Shown: positions 32,512 through 44,932, counted from the stretch's first letter. The stretch: DNA of 64,000 bases from Zygaena filipendulae (GCA_907165275.2 OU015661.1:5773501-5837500), one strand, 5' to 3'. The notes: a model not told the origin generated them from the letters alone. Translations and numbers: made by a program.

Positions 32512-33486
32512 ATTTAGGTTACCTATAAAATTTAAGCACAATATCGAACGTAAAGCGAAGGAAATTAATTCGCAGGAAGCTTTCTCTGCCGGTCAATTTT
32601 CAGAAGCGGTATAGTTTCGCGAAGGGGTGCTTGGGAAGAAATAAAGATCAGATAAACAGGAAAAATAGCAAAATTGATTAAAAATATATTTCTTAAGACT
32701 ATTTTTTTGGTCAATAAACACTTTTTAGGTTTTCCACTCTAAGAAAAATTTTAATAATGTAGATATTTTTTTAAAGAAATAATAAATGAATACAAAAGTA
32801 TTACATTACGCAATAAAAGTTGGCTTGGTTTTTAGTCCTTCATGTAGATTAATAAAATACCTATTCAGTTACCTGCACTTTTGAATAAATCGTCAATAAC
32901 TGAATTTAAGATTTATTGATCAGATCTTAGTTGAAGTATAAGAGAAATCGTCGGTCTGTAAATTGTCTAGTCTTTACAGGATGAGTGAGCAGAAACTAGA
33001 CTTATACCGTCGCTGTTCGTCTATTCCGAGCGCCAGAGCGCTGGCCACTTCGCCAGTGATGGATGACACGGCATCCCTCCGAGCGGCTTACTTGGGACTC
33101 ATTGAGGGGGGGATTATATCAAGACGTTGACGAATTGCTGGTACTACACACGAAGATAATACATAGGTACTATTGAATGGTTTTAAAACATCCACCGATC
33201 GTTGACCAAGGCGAGCGATTAGTCGGGATCTTGACCTGACGTGTTCTGGGTTAGGTGTGTTCTAAATTCGATAATCGTTAATCTTACCTTATAGGTATGT
33301 AAATAGTAGATTGTATCACAAGGTATTAAAATTGTATTTTTAGGGCGAGGCGTTATTATGAATCCAGACCGGAGTGAAGGATTCTTGGGTACAACTTTTA
33401 GTCGCACTTATTGAAAGGAATCAAACGTACTACTTTGGGTGCACTTATATGCGAATAAAACGTCAGTTTTTGAATAGATGAGATGA
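32512..33486. other. No gene seen
   Basis: Unique. A GC-richer patch at 33010-33110 (GAGCGCCAGAGCGCTGGCC) includes a small palindrome. Confidence 0.45.
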
Positions 33487-34101
33487 AATAGTACATTGTT
33501 ATCCAAGGGGTGAAAGTAACTCATTTAGTGCCGAGACGGGGTTTGGCGCCCGAGCGTAGCGAGGGCACCAATAGTTCGAGGCACTAAATAAGTTACTTTC
33601 TCCCGAGGGTAAAACTGTGCTTTTCATTACGAATGCAAGGAAAGTCAAAATAAAAATAGGAATTAGCTAAAGAAAAAATGAGTGAAGATCGGATAGTCGC
33701 TTGACACTTTCCCACCTATTTCTTTTTCTTTGGCCGGCTAGCTATTCAGCCAGTATTTTTTATTTACATTGTGGCGACCTAAAAAAAATATTTTCTTTAA
33801 TTATTAAGTATTAATTAAAGAAAATAAAAATATATAAATAGGAATTAGCTTAAGAAAAAGTGAGTGAATTTTATTTTAATTAATACCTACTTAAACTTTA
33901 CGTTATTTTAATTTTACATCGCGCTGGCTGTATAGAAAGTTGAAACATGGTTCAATAGAAATGTGAAAATAGACCTAGTTTTTTTTTAATAATTTGACAG
34001 TTGTCAGTTGAAAGCGATTCTCCCTAGGGCTGAAAAGGGCTACTTTCAACCCGCTTCTCAGGCAACTTCAGACCTACTTTCCGAGTATGAGTAATGAAAA
34101 G
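33487..34101. mobile_element. Dispersed repeat family A, copy 2
   Basis: Same borders as 21733-22346, with roughly ten differences in ~614 bp by eye. The near-identity implies recent spread. The internal GGCGCC-centred palindrome is kept, with one change. Confidence 0.75.
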
Positions 34102-34189
34102 GTAATTTTCATACCACCTGCTTGACAATATCCATTACATATCACGCAATCTCAACGTAAAGCAAAACATTACATCCTATTACCATTGT

Positions 34190-34273
34190 TAATTACCCAT
34201 AATATTTAAGTTACTTCTCTGTATCTATTATTTTTATGGGTATCAAATAAATTGTATTCTATTCTATTCCAAC
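34190..34273 (+). mobile_element. LINE 3' end fragment with short (ATTCT)n tail
   Basis: GGGTATCAAATAAATTGTAT then TCTATTCTATTCC resembles the LINE tails at 9538. Confidence 0.5.
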
Positions 34274-34787
34274 CCAAGAGAGGGAGGTAATATTGTATGA
34301 AACTCCCAAGGGTAAAGTGATTTGAGTTTGGAACGTTAAACTCTTAGCATTTTTTTCTTTTTATGTGATCTGCCTGTGGTGGCCAGTTCGATTTTCGAAT
34401 AAACCCTCTTTACAATACCCGTGTAAAGATGGTTTATGTCTCGCAGCAGGTATGAAAAGTATAATAGAGTATTCACCTCGAGGATATAGCCTGTCTTCGT
34501 CACTGGCGGCTTAAACCCCTCGCTTTACTCAGGACTCTACATAACTCCCTCGCTTCGCTTAGGAGTTAAATTTTTTATTCCTCGAGTATAGCGAGGTCTC
34601 TCGAGAGTACCTCCTTACGCTCAGGGTCCAATATGTCGCCCATGACGTTAGGACACTATTATGTCTACGGTTAATATCAAACTGCTAGTCGGTATTGAAG
34701 TACCTATAAACGACATACCTAATCAGAAACTATTGAACCAATTGAGCTCAAATTTACAAGTTGGGTTAGTATTTATGTAAGGAAGGT
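34274..34787. other. Probable dispersed repeat, no gene
   Basis: ACTCCCTCGCTTCGCTTAGG, CCTCGAGTATAGCGAGG and GTACCTCCTTACGCTCAGG (34490-34660) have the repetitive CGCTTCGCT style of other repeats here. Class unknown. Confidence 0.4.
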
Positions 34788-34790
34788 TTA

Positions 34791-35008
34791 GGCTAAAGCC
34801 ACACTACAAAGAGCTTTGCTTATTGCTAATAGGTAGGTATAGCTGGCCACACTGCAAGCGACGCCTCCATGAAGGCGCCTACCTAGTTGATAGTGTGGCC
34901 ACCTGCGATAGTAAGTATGCAATATGTCTGTTTCCTATAGGATTAGTCACTCAGCTAGTTTCTTGGCTCTTAGCAATAAGCGGACCTCTTTGTAGTGTGG
35001 CTTTAGCC
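34791..35008. mobile_element. PIF/Harbinger-like MITE
   Basis: 218 bp. The TIRs begin GGCTAAAGCCACACTACAAA and end with its near-perfect complement (arms 34791-34829 and 34970-35008, few mismatches). They are flanked by TTA at 34788-34790 and 35009-35011. GG-start TIRs and TWA duplication fit PIF/Harbinger. Confidence 0.8.
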
Positions 35009-35029
35009 TTACATGTTTATGATATTTCC

Positions 35030-35087
35030 TGGGGAGTTCCTGAGGGAATCCCTAATCTCGTGAGGGTGAAACCGCGAGCAGTAGTTA
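35030..35087 (+). mobile_element. Helitron-like 3' end fragment
   Basis: GGGGAGTTCCTGAGGGAATC and GTGAGGGTGAAACCGCGAGC match the terminal module. CTAG is decayed. Confidence 0.5.
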
Positions 35088-36248
35088 CTAATAATAGAAC
35101 TTTCAAAAGTCAAATCATTAAAGTTAAAATGATTTATTTTGTTGCTAAGCTGTAATGTCCAAGGGCTTAGTGGTAATGCGGCAAGAATTAAATTTCATTT
35201 TGGGGTTTAAAATTTATGTGAATTGTCGTAGTTTGGCGAGCGTTGGAACTTTACACGCGGCCCGAGCTCGGCCGTGAAGTTGGCAACAAAACAAAATTAT
35301 AATAGAAGGAAGTTTATTGCAAACGATCCTGAGGGAGCGTCGAAGGCGTGCGCCGTTACCAAAATATAAATGCGATTTTCACTTTACTTAAACCCCGTAA
35401 AGGGGAAAGTTCAACAAATTTCGAATGATTATCGATAATACAGCGATAAATTATAATTTATCGCTGTGTCGGCATTTGAGTTTGACTGTTGCATGGGACC
35501 AGTGACTAGGCGCCTCAAAGAATAGGCACCTATTTACGGAGATTTCTATTACAGGCTTTAAACTTATGAATCATTCAGAGTTACAAACTTATATTCAATA
35601 AATAAAAATTTATAAATTTATGAAATGGTGGTCATTGTGCTATAAGTATTCATTAATTAGGTATTTATTGGCGCTCATAATACCTATTTGTTTTGTATAG
35701 AAAGTAGCATAAAGCAATCCAACTATACTTAACAGGGCCATAACTGGGGCAAGGAGAGTGGTGCTGAATGGCATTATATCGCACGGGGTGAGTACCTAGA
35801 ATACCTACCTACATACATACTTCTGAAAGTCGATCATGCTAAGTACATATTTTGGGACAAATTTACTAAAAAAAATCTGTAAAACATTTATTATCACATT
35901 AGATTTTTTTTTTTATACATATCTACTGTCGCTCATTCAAGTTCGGTCAAATGTGAGCCAACATTACTGAACCTTCCAAACAAGAGTTCAATTGTTATCC
36001 ATAAAAATAATTTGCCAGACACGAAATTCGTAGATAATGGTAACAGTTTTCGTTGTGGTTTCGTTTTGGTAAATTCTCAGGTACCTACGACAAATTGACG
36101 TCTAACAATAAGTCAATTTAACCGCTCGGAATAAATTAGGAATCGTCAATATTTCTAATATAGAAATAACAATGGATGAATAACAGACTTTAGTAAAATA
36201 ATGCTGGGGGGCTGTGGATAGGTGACATGTAGGTTTATTGTAGAGAGT
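35088..36248. other. No gene seen
   Basis: Includes an imperfect hairpin at 35246-35284 (AACTTTACACG ... CGAGCTCG ... GTGAAGTT) and an AT-rich TATCGCTGT/ACAGCGATA pair near 35440-35470. Otherwise unique. Confidence 0.45.
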
Positions 36249-36406
36249 ATAACTGTCCCTGCGGTCTCAACCTTAGTAATTTCGGAGTTCCTGCGGGAAT
36301 TCGGGGATGAAAAGTACCCTATATCCTTCTCTGTACTCCTGAGAACGTGTACTTATGCTAAATTTAATGGTAATCGGTCCAGCCGTTCAAGCGTGATGCC
36401 GTGACC
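36249..36406 (-). mobile_element. Helitron-like element, 5' part lost
   Basis: ACTGTCCCTGCGGTCTCAAC, AGTAATTTCGGAGTTCCTGC and GATGAAAAGTACCCTATATC. The alignment fades after GCCGTTCAAGCGTGA. Confidence 0.6.
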
Positions 36407-36709
36407 AAGGGAAATATAGAGATTAATTTTTATTTATATTATTATCTACAACTATTACAAAACGAAAAAGTAAATTAATGACTATTATTGCAGTTTTTTT
36501 AGTTATTAAGTGAGACACGCCTGTTTTATGGCTCCGCAAGATATCATTTGTTCCCCACATAAATCTTACAATGAAATTCAAATTATAACAACTAAGTCAG
36601 TAAATTAGAGATAGGATAACGTAAAGGTTAACAACGAAACTAAGTTCAAAGTCAGCACGATCGTTCGGCCGTTACTGTGTATATACCAACAAACAATCGT
36701 TTAGATATA

Positions 36710-37075
36710 TTAGCTTATGCCCGCAGTTTCACTCGCGTCGATAGATGTTTTTTTTTTCGTCAATCAATTTCCTATATCATGCGGAAACAGTAGGTACCTA
36801 TCTACTATTTTTAGTCAGGTAGGTACTAATTTTAGAATTTTAGATGGTCAGTTTGTTACCCGATTTAATGAAATAAATGTAGGTACGTATAAATTTGGAA
36901 AATTGGAAAAATATTAAGTGCTTTTCATATATGATTTTTGTAAATTACTTGACAATTAAACTAGACATAGTAGGTAACCCGAAATGGTCAGCTATATAAG
37001 TTACTATCTGTTAAGGCGTGAAAGCGTAACAAACAAACAAACAAACTCACTTTCGCATTTATAATATTAGTAAGA
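36710..37075 (-). mobile_element. Helitron-like element, diverged middle
   Basis: TTAGCTTATGCCCGCAGTTT at the left and GTTAAGGCGTGAAAGCGTAA through TAATATTAGTAAGA|T at the right. The middle is replaced or strongly diverged. Confidence 0.6.
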
Positions 37076-37592
37076 TTATTTATTATTTTACATTAAATGT
37101 ATGGTAATAAATAAATAAATAATTATTATCTACTTACGCTATAATATATGAGATAGTAGGTAATTTTTTCCCTTGCCCGATGTAGCACATAGATACACAC
37201 CCCATTTTTTTTCACCTGACTATTGTTTTTGTGCCAAGATAGACGTTGCATTACGCTACTGGTGCCTGGTTGTTAGTAACAACAGAACTCTACATAGTGA
37301 TAGCAGTAAACCCTCGTATCGCCTTAATGTCTTCAGTTTACGATGCAATACGCACCGCTGCGCACTTTGCTCGTAATTGAATTGCAGGCGTTTACTATGA
37401 ACGCGGATTTGCACCAACACCCACGCCACGTTGAGAAGCAATGCCAACGCTAACTATGCCATTCCAACGTACAATGTATGAACATATATTATTCATATTC
37501 TTCTATTTCACAAAAACATTCCGTAGACTCGCACATAATATTATGTGTCTAAACTCTAAAGGCTTATTCCGATCTGGGTATTAGTTAACAGA
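37076..37592. other. No gene seen
   Basis: Overlapping 60-70-codon frames on both strands at 37173-37447 show no domain and are probably chance. Confidence 0.4.
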
Positions 37593-37955
37593 CGATTTTT
37601 TTTATTGTGTCATAGGGGGCAAACAGGCAGGTGGCACACCTGATGGTAAGTGATTACCGCCGCCCATGGACGTCTGCAAGTTCTGCAACACCAGAAGGCA
37701 CGCAGGTGCGTTGCCGACCTGGAATGGGAATGGGTACTGGCTTTCAAGTGGAGCTGCCGAAACACACCATTAGATGCTTGACGACAGATTTTCAACTTGA
37801 AAGTGGTAGCTAGCCAGTCGGGCACTAGAGAGTGCCCTACCACCATGCTAAGTTTCCTTCACCGAAAGCTCAAGCTGATTTTAGGTTTTGAACCTACGCC
37901 TTGTGGCGTTTGATCCCAACGCCAAAATTACTTAACTACTAGGTTATGTTGCCAC
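37593..37955 (-). mobile_element. tRNA-derived SINE, near full length
   Basis: On the minus strand the head (37955 to about 37860) has ACCTAGTAGTTAAGTAA (box A-like) and AGGTTCAAAACCT (box B). The body carries GACGTCCATGGGCGGCGGTA and CTTACCATCAGGTGTGCCAC, a sequence common in Lepidoptera. It ends in an A-rich tail (A run at 37600). The order matches a Pol III SINE of ~360 bp. Confidence 0.7.
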
Positions 37956-39209
37956 CGCGCGTCGACAGTGTGTCGACAGGTCCCCTACCTACCCCAAGCT
38001 ATATAATATAAGCTTAAGGCAGTTTAGATGTCAATATTTACTCAACGCAGACATTTGTTACCTTTTCGAGCAAACCTCTTGATTTCATTCCAGATATTTA
38101 CGCCGTACGCGTACATACGCCGCTCATAATATCCGCTACGACCTTTACGAGGCGGATATAAAATATGTGTATTTACATCATCATAATAATATTATTTTAA
38201 ATGCTCATTTCGCACAGAGAAAATTTGATATAAGGATTTGATATGTTAGAGAAGTTTATTCGTGGGCTTTTCAAGAAGAAGTATGTAACGTGGGCTGAAC
38301 ACATCAGAGAGTAATACCAACATAATACAATATTATAAATACTTGAAGCCATTAAAACTTGGTGATTGCTTTCTTGAGTTATTACTTGAAAAACTATTAT
38401 TGTTTTTTTAATTTTGGTGGTATCAGTAGCTTCGGCAGATTGAGGAAAACAAACTATACCATTATTAAAACAAGTCCTTGCTCTCTGGTACAAGTACACC
38501 ATTAGCAACTGCAATTGAATTTCAAAGCGATGACGGGCAAGTAACGAGATACCTATTGGGAAATCTTCATAGTACCTACCTAGGTACAAGGTACTCATGC
38601 ACCCTCCCTTTTAATCCCGCGACATGAAACGGGGGATCCACTCGTGCCTGCCTATTAGAGCTGGCACAAAACATCCGATAGTGTTCTTTGCTTACAGAAG
38701 AAGCTAATTTTGCTTAAGTGGGCTACTCACTTGCTCGCAACGAGCACTAGGTACTAGGTAGGTGCATGATGGGTGACGGGAACGGACGCGGCGCCCCACA
38801 ATGCGTTGTTTGGATGATAAATGGCGCTAAAATGCCGCTTCACAATTTTATTGTCATTTCGCGATCAATATAAAGTGCAAAAATCTTGTACCCACGGTAA
38901 TTTTAGTTTTTCTTTCAACACGCTTGTATTAGTGTAGATTTGATCGGTTTTAATAACAATACGCTGGCTTGTATTTTTGTATACATAGATTAAATAAGTA
39001 CTTACGTTGTCTGTGCGTATGAGTGCAATGAAATCCTTCGATTAAATTATCGTGCACTTCCAAACGTCTAAAAAACTTAATATTTTGCAGACGCATTTAG
39101 AACCGATGGAAATACCGTAGCAAAATTCAGGGCATAAGTGATCATGTGCTATGACTTCTATGAGGTATTAACAACTGTAAGTATCTCAGTTTCTATCTAT
39201 TATTCTTTA
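37956..39209. other. No gene seen
   Basis: A 133-codon minus-strand frame (38197-38598) has no recognisable domain and AT-rich composition. GC-richer patches lie at 38095-38160 and 38760-38830. Confidence 0.4.
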
Positions 39210-39399
39210 TCTTCTTATATTATAATAAAAATGAATTGCTGTTCGTTTGTCTCGGTAAAACTTGAGAATGGCTCGACTGATGTGAATAATTCTTTTTTAT
39301 TGGATTCGTTATAATCAGGAGAAGGTTTGTTTTAAAAAAAATTGGGAGTTCCTGCGAGGATTCTGAAACTCACGCAGGTGAAACCGCAGGCACAGCTAG
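39210..39399 (+). mobile_element. Helitron-like element, complete
   Basis: A|TCTTCTTATATTATAATAAA start, a TTGGGAGTTCCTGCGAGGAT module and CGCAGGTGAAACCGCAGGCA-CAGCTAG|T end. This is a different internal subtype from the AACAAAC copies. Confidence 0.75.
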
Positions 39400-40659
39400 T
39401 TAAATAATAAGGAATACATTGATCGTATACAATATAACGCAATAAGTATAAGTAAGTATAAGTATGATGTCACATGTAAAAACAATATGACTCTACATTA
39501 ATTAATAGCTATAGCCTACAGCGTCCGAAAATTTCAGAGGCATATTAAACAGTTTAAACACTTCTACTCAATTGAGAAAGTCTCCTTGATTTCTTGTTAG
39601 CAAGAAAAGTTACACATAATATACACTATATACAGTGCATGTGTCGATTTATCGAAGCATCATTTTAATGCCGTTCAACATTTGTAGTGGAAAACTACGA
39701 TGCATGAGCATGAAGCATTGTTTAGTTGTAAGCACGCATGTGCATACTTTTTGTTTTGTGTGCGCAATACTTGTGAATTGCCTAGGGGTACTTTACATAA
39801 ATAACTTAAGCATTATGAAATCTAACTTTAATATTGTTGTATAGAAGGTACATGCGTTATTACATTGTGTGGTTTTGACATAGTTTTATAGAACGAATAT
39901 TTAACATTATCTGTACCTAAGTACTTAATAACACAACATTTTCAGCGAAACTAAAGGGTCAATTCGCTTACGCAAAACACATAACCGCATCACTCCTGCT
40001 TTGTTAAGGTCTCCCCAGATGTATCGATACTCGCATTCTCGCATTAAGCCGATCTTCGCGACCGATGGGAGTGAATGAGGGAAAACTCTTATAGATGGAG
40101 TTATGGTGAGGTTTGTGCTTTGCGTGAGCAGAATTGGCCATCCGGGTCGTTGGAATTCTTGTAGACAATCATATTTTCCGATTAATTAAAGAACGTTTGC
40201 ATTACACCCTAGACAGAAGCACTATTTTAAATTTATTACCCCGTTATGGTGGCGAGTGCATCTTCCCTGTATTTTACTGTTTATGAACTCCGACTACTTC
40301 CAACAGATAAAAACGTCTAAAATCTTTATATTGACTGTTTTTCTCAGCTTATAGGTAATACCAAATTGTCCTAATTTGGTTTAGATGTATGTCAGATGAA
40401 AATAACATTGTATTATCGTTACGATCTTTCTTGTTATAATGGTTTTCATTGCATAACCATATACTCTGCTCACGCATGTCATCTGGAAACGTATAAGCAG
40501 TCTATTCGGACGACCTCATCTGACACATTCTTTGTTATTCTTTTTAAAATGACCGAACCTCCGTTTTGTTTCTATTTTAGTCACATCATCTATCCAACAG
40601 CATCCCATTCCCTGCGTTATACATTGAATACTCATACATTAAATTAGGAGATGGCATTA
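39400..40659. other. No gene seen
   Basis: Unique AT-rich DNA. Frames at 39635-39844 and 40396-40647 have no recognisable features. Confidence 0.4.
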
Positions 40660-40900
40660 TATGGCAAATTAGGCGCGTCGAATGCAGCGTAAGTAAAGAA
40701 AGCGCCGAGCGGCGGAGCCGGCTGACGCGAAATTGATTCAGTACGCGACGTGAGACGACTTCAGGAGCGCGCGATTCAAATGTAAGTCAGCGGCGCGGCG
40801 GCGGCAGACGAAACGAAACTTTATGTTGACACCCAACAAATTTAATTAGACACTCCGCTGTAATGCCCTGCCCGTTTACGTGCCCGAGTAATGTTGCTAG
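40660..40900. promoter_or_regulatory. CpG-rich unique patch, candidate regulatory DNA
   Basis: GCGCCGAGCGGCGGAGCCGG and CAGCGGCGCGGCGGCGGCAG stand out from the AT-rich background. No repeat symmetry and no convincing ORF. A conserved element or 5' UTR is possible but unproven. Confidence 0.3.
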
Positions 40901-42369
40901 TTCACCAACTGAATAAAGTACTTTATCTTGTCGCTCGGCCGTTTTTCTCTAAGTAGGTACGTAGGTATGTGACAAGAGGTAAAGTACTTAGTTATTTGCT
41001 TGAGTCTCTTTCTTGCAAAATTATTTGAAATTCACAATCAGCTATCATAGTATAGGTACATTGTTTTGAAAAAGAATTTTACTATGTGAATATCATACCG
41101 AAGCGTACATTTTAGATCGACACGATTTTTATTAGCGCAAATATAAAAAGAAAAAATGTTCGTGAGTCGAAAAAAGCAAACGTCCGCAGGTTACCGTTGA
41201 TATAGGATAAGAAACTAAGTTTTCATGTTTGTAGAAACGCTATACAAACATCGTTATCGCAAAAATATTGGAAAAGGAAAACCATAGTCAGCTTTATATT
41301 GTTTTCTAATACGGAAGTCGGAAACTAAGAAGTGTCTGACGCTTCCGACGGCTCGGCTTGTTTTGCAGAAAAAAAATGTAAAAAGAGGAAAGTTAACTGC
41401 TTGCCTACTCTTCGTTCGCCCCGATACTCGGTTGAGTTACTTGTAAAACAGTTTTAGATTTATAAGAAATTGATTTTGCTCTTATACCTACTGTAAAAAA
41501 CGTTACCTATGTGTTTTGTCTTTAAAATTAAATATCGTGATCAATAACGGATTCTATCTGGTTTGAATATGGTAAAGCTTTCGAAACAGGAGTAACCAAA
41601 GCTCACTTTAAAATGCTCAATTGAAATCTTGATAACATAGATAAGCCACAAATTGAACACGTGGATGTGGACAGTTTGCGCCTTCAACTCGTCGCACGTG
41701 TAGGTACAGCATATAATCACATTCACGCACACTCATTAAAAAATGCGCGAGTGTCGTGGAACACGTCTTGGTGGTGGAGGAGAACGAAGTTTTGTCCATA
41801 TTAAACTGAGTCCATTATGTCTGTTATACGCGAAAAGAGGCAAAAATACAAAAAAAACACATTTCGAAAAAAATGCCATTTGCTTTGTTTTTCCAAGGAG
41901 CAGCTGTATGACGCTGTGACGTCCCATTCGTACCATGCAATAAAGAACTTCGTTCTGAAAACAACGAAAAGTGGTCAGCTCAGAACATTCTATCATAATG
42001 TCTGCGTAAAAAGGACACGTGTACTTCCGTTTTGAATACTTTAAAGTTACACATTGAAATTGCATAATTTATTCGTTTGATAGTCCATATCTAGACAACT
42101 TGTTCCATTTTTGCAATTACTACTTATCTTTTATAACATTGCTACTACTGAAAAACATTAAGTAGGTAACCGAAAAATAATAATTATTGATTTCAAACAG
42201 ATTCTTCCGAATTTTCACTATAAATCAATAAACGTTGGTAGACTGCGGTGCTGTTTTTCCAGATGCGGGATGAGGAGTAAAAGGAAAACAACATAAAATA
42301 AATATAATACCTATAAAGGCTTTGTTTTTATATGACGCATCGTGCTTATACTGTCGTAGCAGGATGATA
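40901..42369. other. No gene seen
   Basis: Frames of 70-110 codons on both strands around 41736-42065 overlap each other and show no domain. Otherwise unique. Confidence 0.4.
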
Positions 42370-42818
42370 GAGGCTCTAATGTTATTTTAAGGCAGTTGGA
42401 GTGCGATGGGGCGCGCTGGGGCACGGTAGGGCGCGCTCTTGTCAGTTGATTGCCGTCGCGCTGCGTCTGGGGCTCCGCGGCCATTGCGAGTGCGCCACTT
42501 GAAGGAAATTACACTCTACTGTGCTCCACTATCGGCTGTTTTGTGTGCGACGCGAGCGCGCGACCTGCATCACTCTGATATGAGCGCAATCTAGGGTCGC
42601 GCGTGTAGCGAAAATAAACTCAACGAGACGATGTGAGCGTTACACAAATATTGGGGAAAGTTGGTTTTTGATGGTGTTCAAAAGAGTTCGCGTGGATCGT
42701 ATTCATTCGCCGCGTGTGTGCTACCGTGTCGCCTATGTAATATTTATTGTCAGTCGAGTGAGTCTTTATATATTCTGTTGCAGAGTTCGCAGCGGTGCGG
42801 CAATTATCTTAGTTATAG
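42370..42818 (+). promoter_or_regulatory. Candidate promoter and 5' exon
   Basis: A GC/CpG-rich block contains an arthropod-type initiator TCAGTT at 42442-42447 after a GC-rich stretch. It ends in a consensus splice donor (TATAG|GTAAGG, exon end 42818). An acceptor-like TATATTCTGTTGCAG sits at about 42770-42784. No long ORF, so any exon would be mainly untranslated. Inference only. Confidence 0.25.
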
Positions 42819-43402
42819 GTAAGGGTGGATCAATAATGCGCAGGATAAAAATACGTCAAATCAAGTACCTACTTCAATAATACAGACCACAAAACTATGA
42901 TATGAGTAATCGTATATTCACTTCGCTTCATGAACCTGAAAACTTATGAATAAAAAGAAAATAAAAGTTTGAAAAATTTCCAACACCACACTTTAAAAGT
43001 GCAGGAAAAATCACATGAGCCCCGAGCCGCTTCACACCCAAAGGCGGATACAGAAATATTTTCCGTTTAACTAGCGCCGTTCGTGTCACGCGAGGAACTA
43101 ACGGGTTTAGAATTTTATTTCCAGCTCCAGTTGCCTACGGTGACGAATTGCTGCATGTAACAATGTTTAAACGATTTATTTTTATTCCCATACCTACCCA
43201 TAGTTTAGTAGCATGGTAAATTTAATTCTCTACATAATTTAACACCATATTTTAGGTTTTCATATAGGTATATATCATATCAGAACCAAATTGTTAAAAT
43301 TTTCTGATACCTACTAATTATTTTTAGTAATATGAATTCGTTAAATGCCACTGGTTACGATATCCTGCCTCATTTCGTTTACTTTTTTACATATTACATA
43401 CT

Positions 43403-43602
43403 TATTGTTTCCCGCGGTTTCACTCGCGGTAATTGTGGAGTTCCCGCGGGAATTTCGAGATAAAAAGGATCCCTATGTCCTTCTCAGTATCACTGACAAC
43501 GAGTATGCAAAATTTCATGATCCGTTGAGCCGTTGAGGCGTGTAAGCGTAACAAACTAACAAACAAACTCACTTTCGCAGACGCATTTATAATATTAGTG
43601 TA
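43403..43602 (-). mobile_element. Helitron-like element
   Basis: TTTCCCGCGGTTTCACTCGC, the GATAAAAAGGATCCCTATGT core, GTAACAAACTAACAAACAAA and ATTTATAATATTAGTGTAG. The CTAG end is lost. Confidence 0.65.
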
Positions 43603-43713
43603 GCAGGAGCGGGATGGATGATATGGCTCAACTGCCCGCCAGTCAAGGTGGCTTCCCGGGGAACCGCGGCTCCGGCTGTAGATCGTCGGAGGTCGTACGT
43701 ATGCAGCGCAGTG

Positions 43714-43822
43714 TATAAAATTCGTTAGCGCGATTCAGGACTTCCATATAGTCAGTAGGTAATCGTCGCTTCGTTGTAGTTCATGACTTGTGGCGTAGGT
43801 GTCGCCACATTAGTAAGGATTG
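43714..43822 (+). promoter_or_regulatory. Candidate TATA promoter and short first exon
   Basis: TATAAAA at 43714-43720 and TCAGT at 43752-43756. The spacing is ~40, longer than the usual ~30; a TCAGG at 43735 is nearer. ATG at 43783 opens 13 codons and runs in frame to a strong donor ATTG|GTAAGT at 43822/43823. A short first exon of this type is common in insect genes, but no downstream exon was identified. Confidence 0.25.
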
Positions 43823-44778
43823 GTAAGTAAACGCTTTTTAAATCTTTAAAATTCATATTTAGGTATACAAGATGTAAAGTAGTGTAACCACAAAGTATAC
43901 CAGGTGTACCTACAACAGATGTTATAAGTATGGAATATTCATTAGGTATTGGATCCTCATTCTTAACTATTAAAAACGCATAATTAACGATTCATTATCG
44001 GTAATTCATCAAAACAGAAGTACTGAAGTTTCATACTAAGAGTATAGTATTATACTATAATATCTATCCTATAAGGATAATTTAACGCCCCTTTCCTTTT
44101 TATAGTAGCTGATGCGCCGAGAAATCCTTTTGTAAAGATCTTTAACCGTGTTTTGATAGTGTTTTCACTGTCTGTGTGTTTTTAATTAGTAAGGTATGAA
44201 AGCATGTATCATCGAGAGGTTGAATATATCTCACATAGTTTATGAATAATTCTGAATATAGTAGGTACTAGGTACAAGCGGTCCACTCTGTGGTCTACTT
44301 TGACTTCGTGGGTGGGATGTCATAATAAATCCTTCAATATAGGTATAGAGACATTACAGCCACTACTCACAACACAGTCATCATAATGTTGTCTTAACGA
44401 CAAAGAAAATACTTAATGACAGGTCCTACGATTGCGGCGCAAAAATAGAAAAAAAAAATGACTTGTGAAACAACTGGAACCGATTTCATTGCTAATCGAG
44501 AATGTGTGTGTACCTGCTGACTAGTCATTTGTACTTAGTTAAAATTATTTTAAATATGAAACTAAATTATAAATGGAATATAAATAAAATAAAACCATTA
44601 AAAATAGTAATTACTCGAACAAAAGATAAAATTAACACGTAAGTACTATCAAGATTCAAAACTAAATTATACGCTGTGTTAATAATTACAAAAAAAGTAA
44701 TAATGAATGAACATTATCTCCAGTGCCACTTGATCTTCAACTAAATAAATCTTGTCCTATTATGGGTGCCAAGAAGTT
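43823..44778. other. No gene seen
   Basis: AT-rich unique DNA, possibly intronic if the exon candidate above is real. Confidence 0.4.
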
Positions 44779-44932
44779 TGGAGTTCCTGCGAGAAGCTCC
44801 GAATTCCGAAGCTCACGCGGGTGAATCTCCGAAACAGTTGGATCGATTTTGACGGGACTTTCACTGCTAATTAGCTGATGTTATAAAAAGTAAATTAGGC
44901 TACTTTGAAGTTCCTGCGGGAATTCCGAAAAT
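44779..44932 (+). mobile_element. Helitron-like composite fragment
   Basis: CGCGGGTGAATCTCCGAAAC, then TTTTGACGGGACTTTCACTG and GAAGTTCCTGCGGGAATTCC. The module order matches the composites at 1300-1634 and 2230-2539 in the opposite orientation. Confidence 0.55.

Noticed and set aside
34823..35155. 110-codon + strand frame
   Set aside because: It runs through a TTA-flanked MITE and into a Helitron-like 3' end, so it is chance openness of repeat DNA.
37173..37447. Overlapping 63-67-codon frames on both strands
   Set aside because: No domain, and both strands are open over the same stretch, which points to composition rather than coding.
38197..38598. 133-codon - strand frame
   Set aside because: AT-rich composition, no domain, no splice or promoter context; length is possible by chance in 64 kb.
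41736..42065. 109-codon - strand frame overlapping a 72-codon + frame
   Set aside because: Mutually overlapping frames without domains or conservation evidence.
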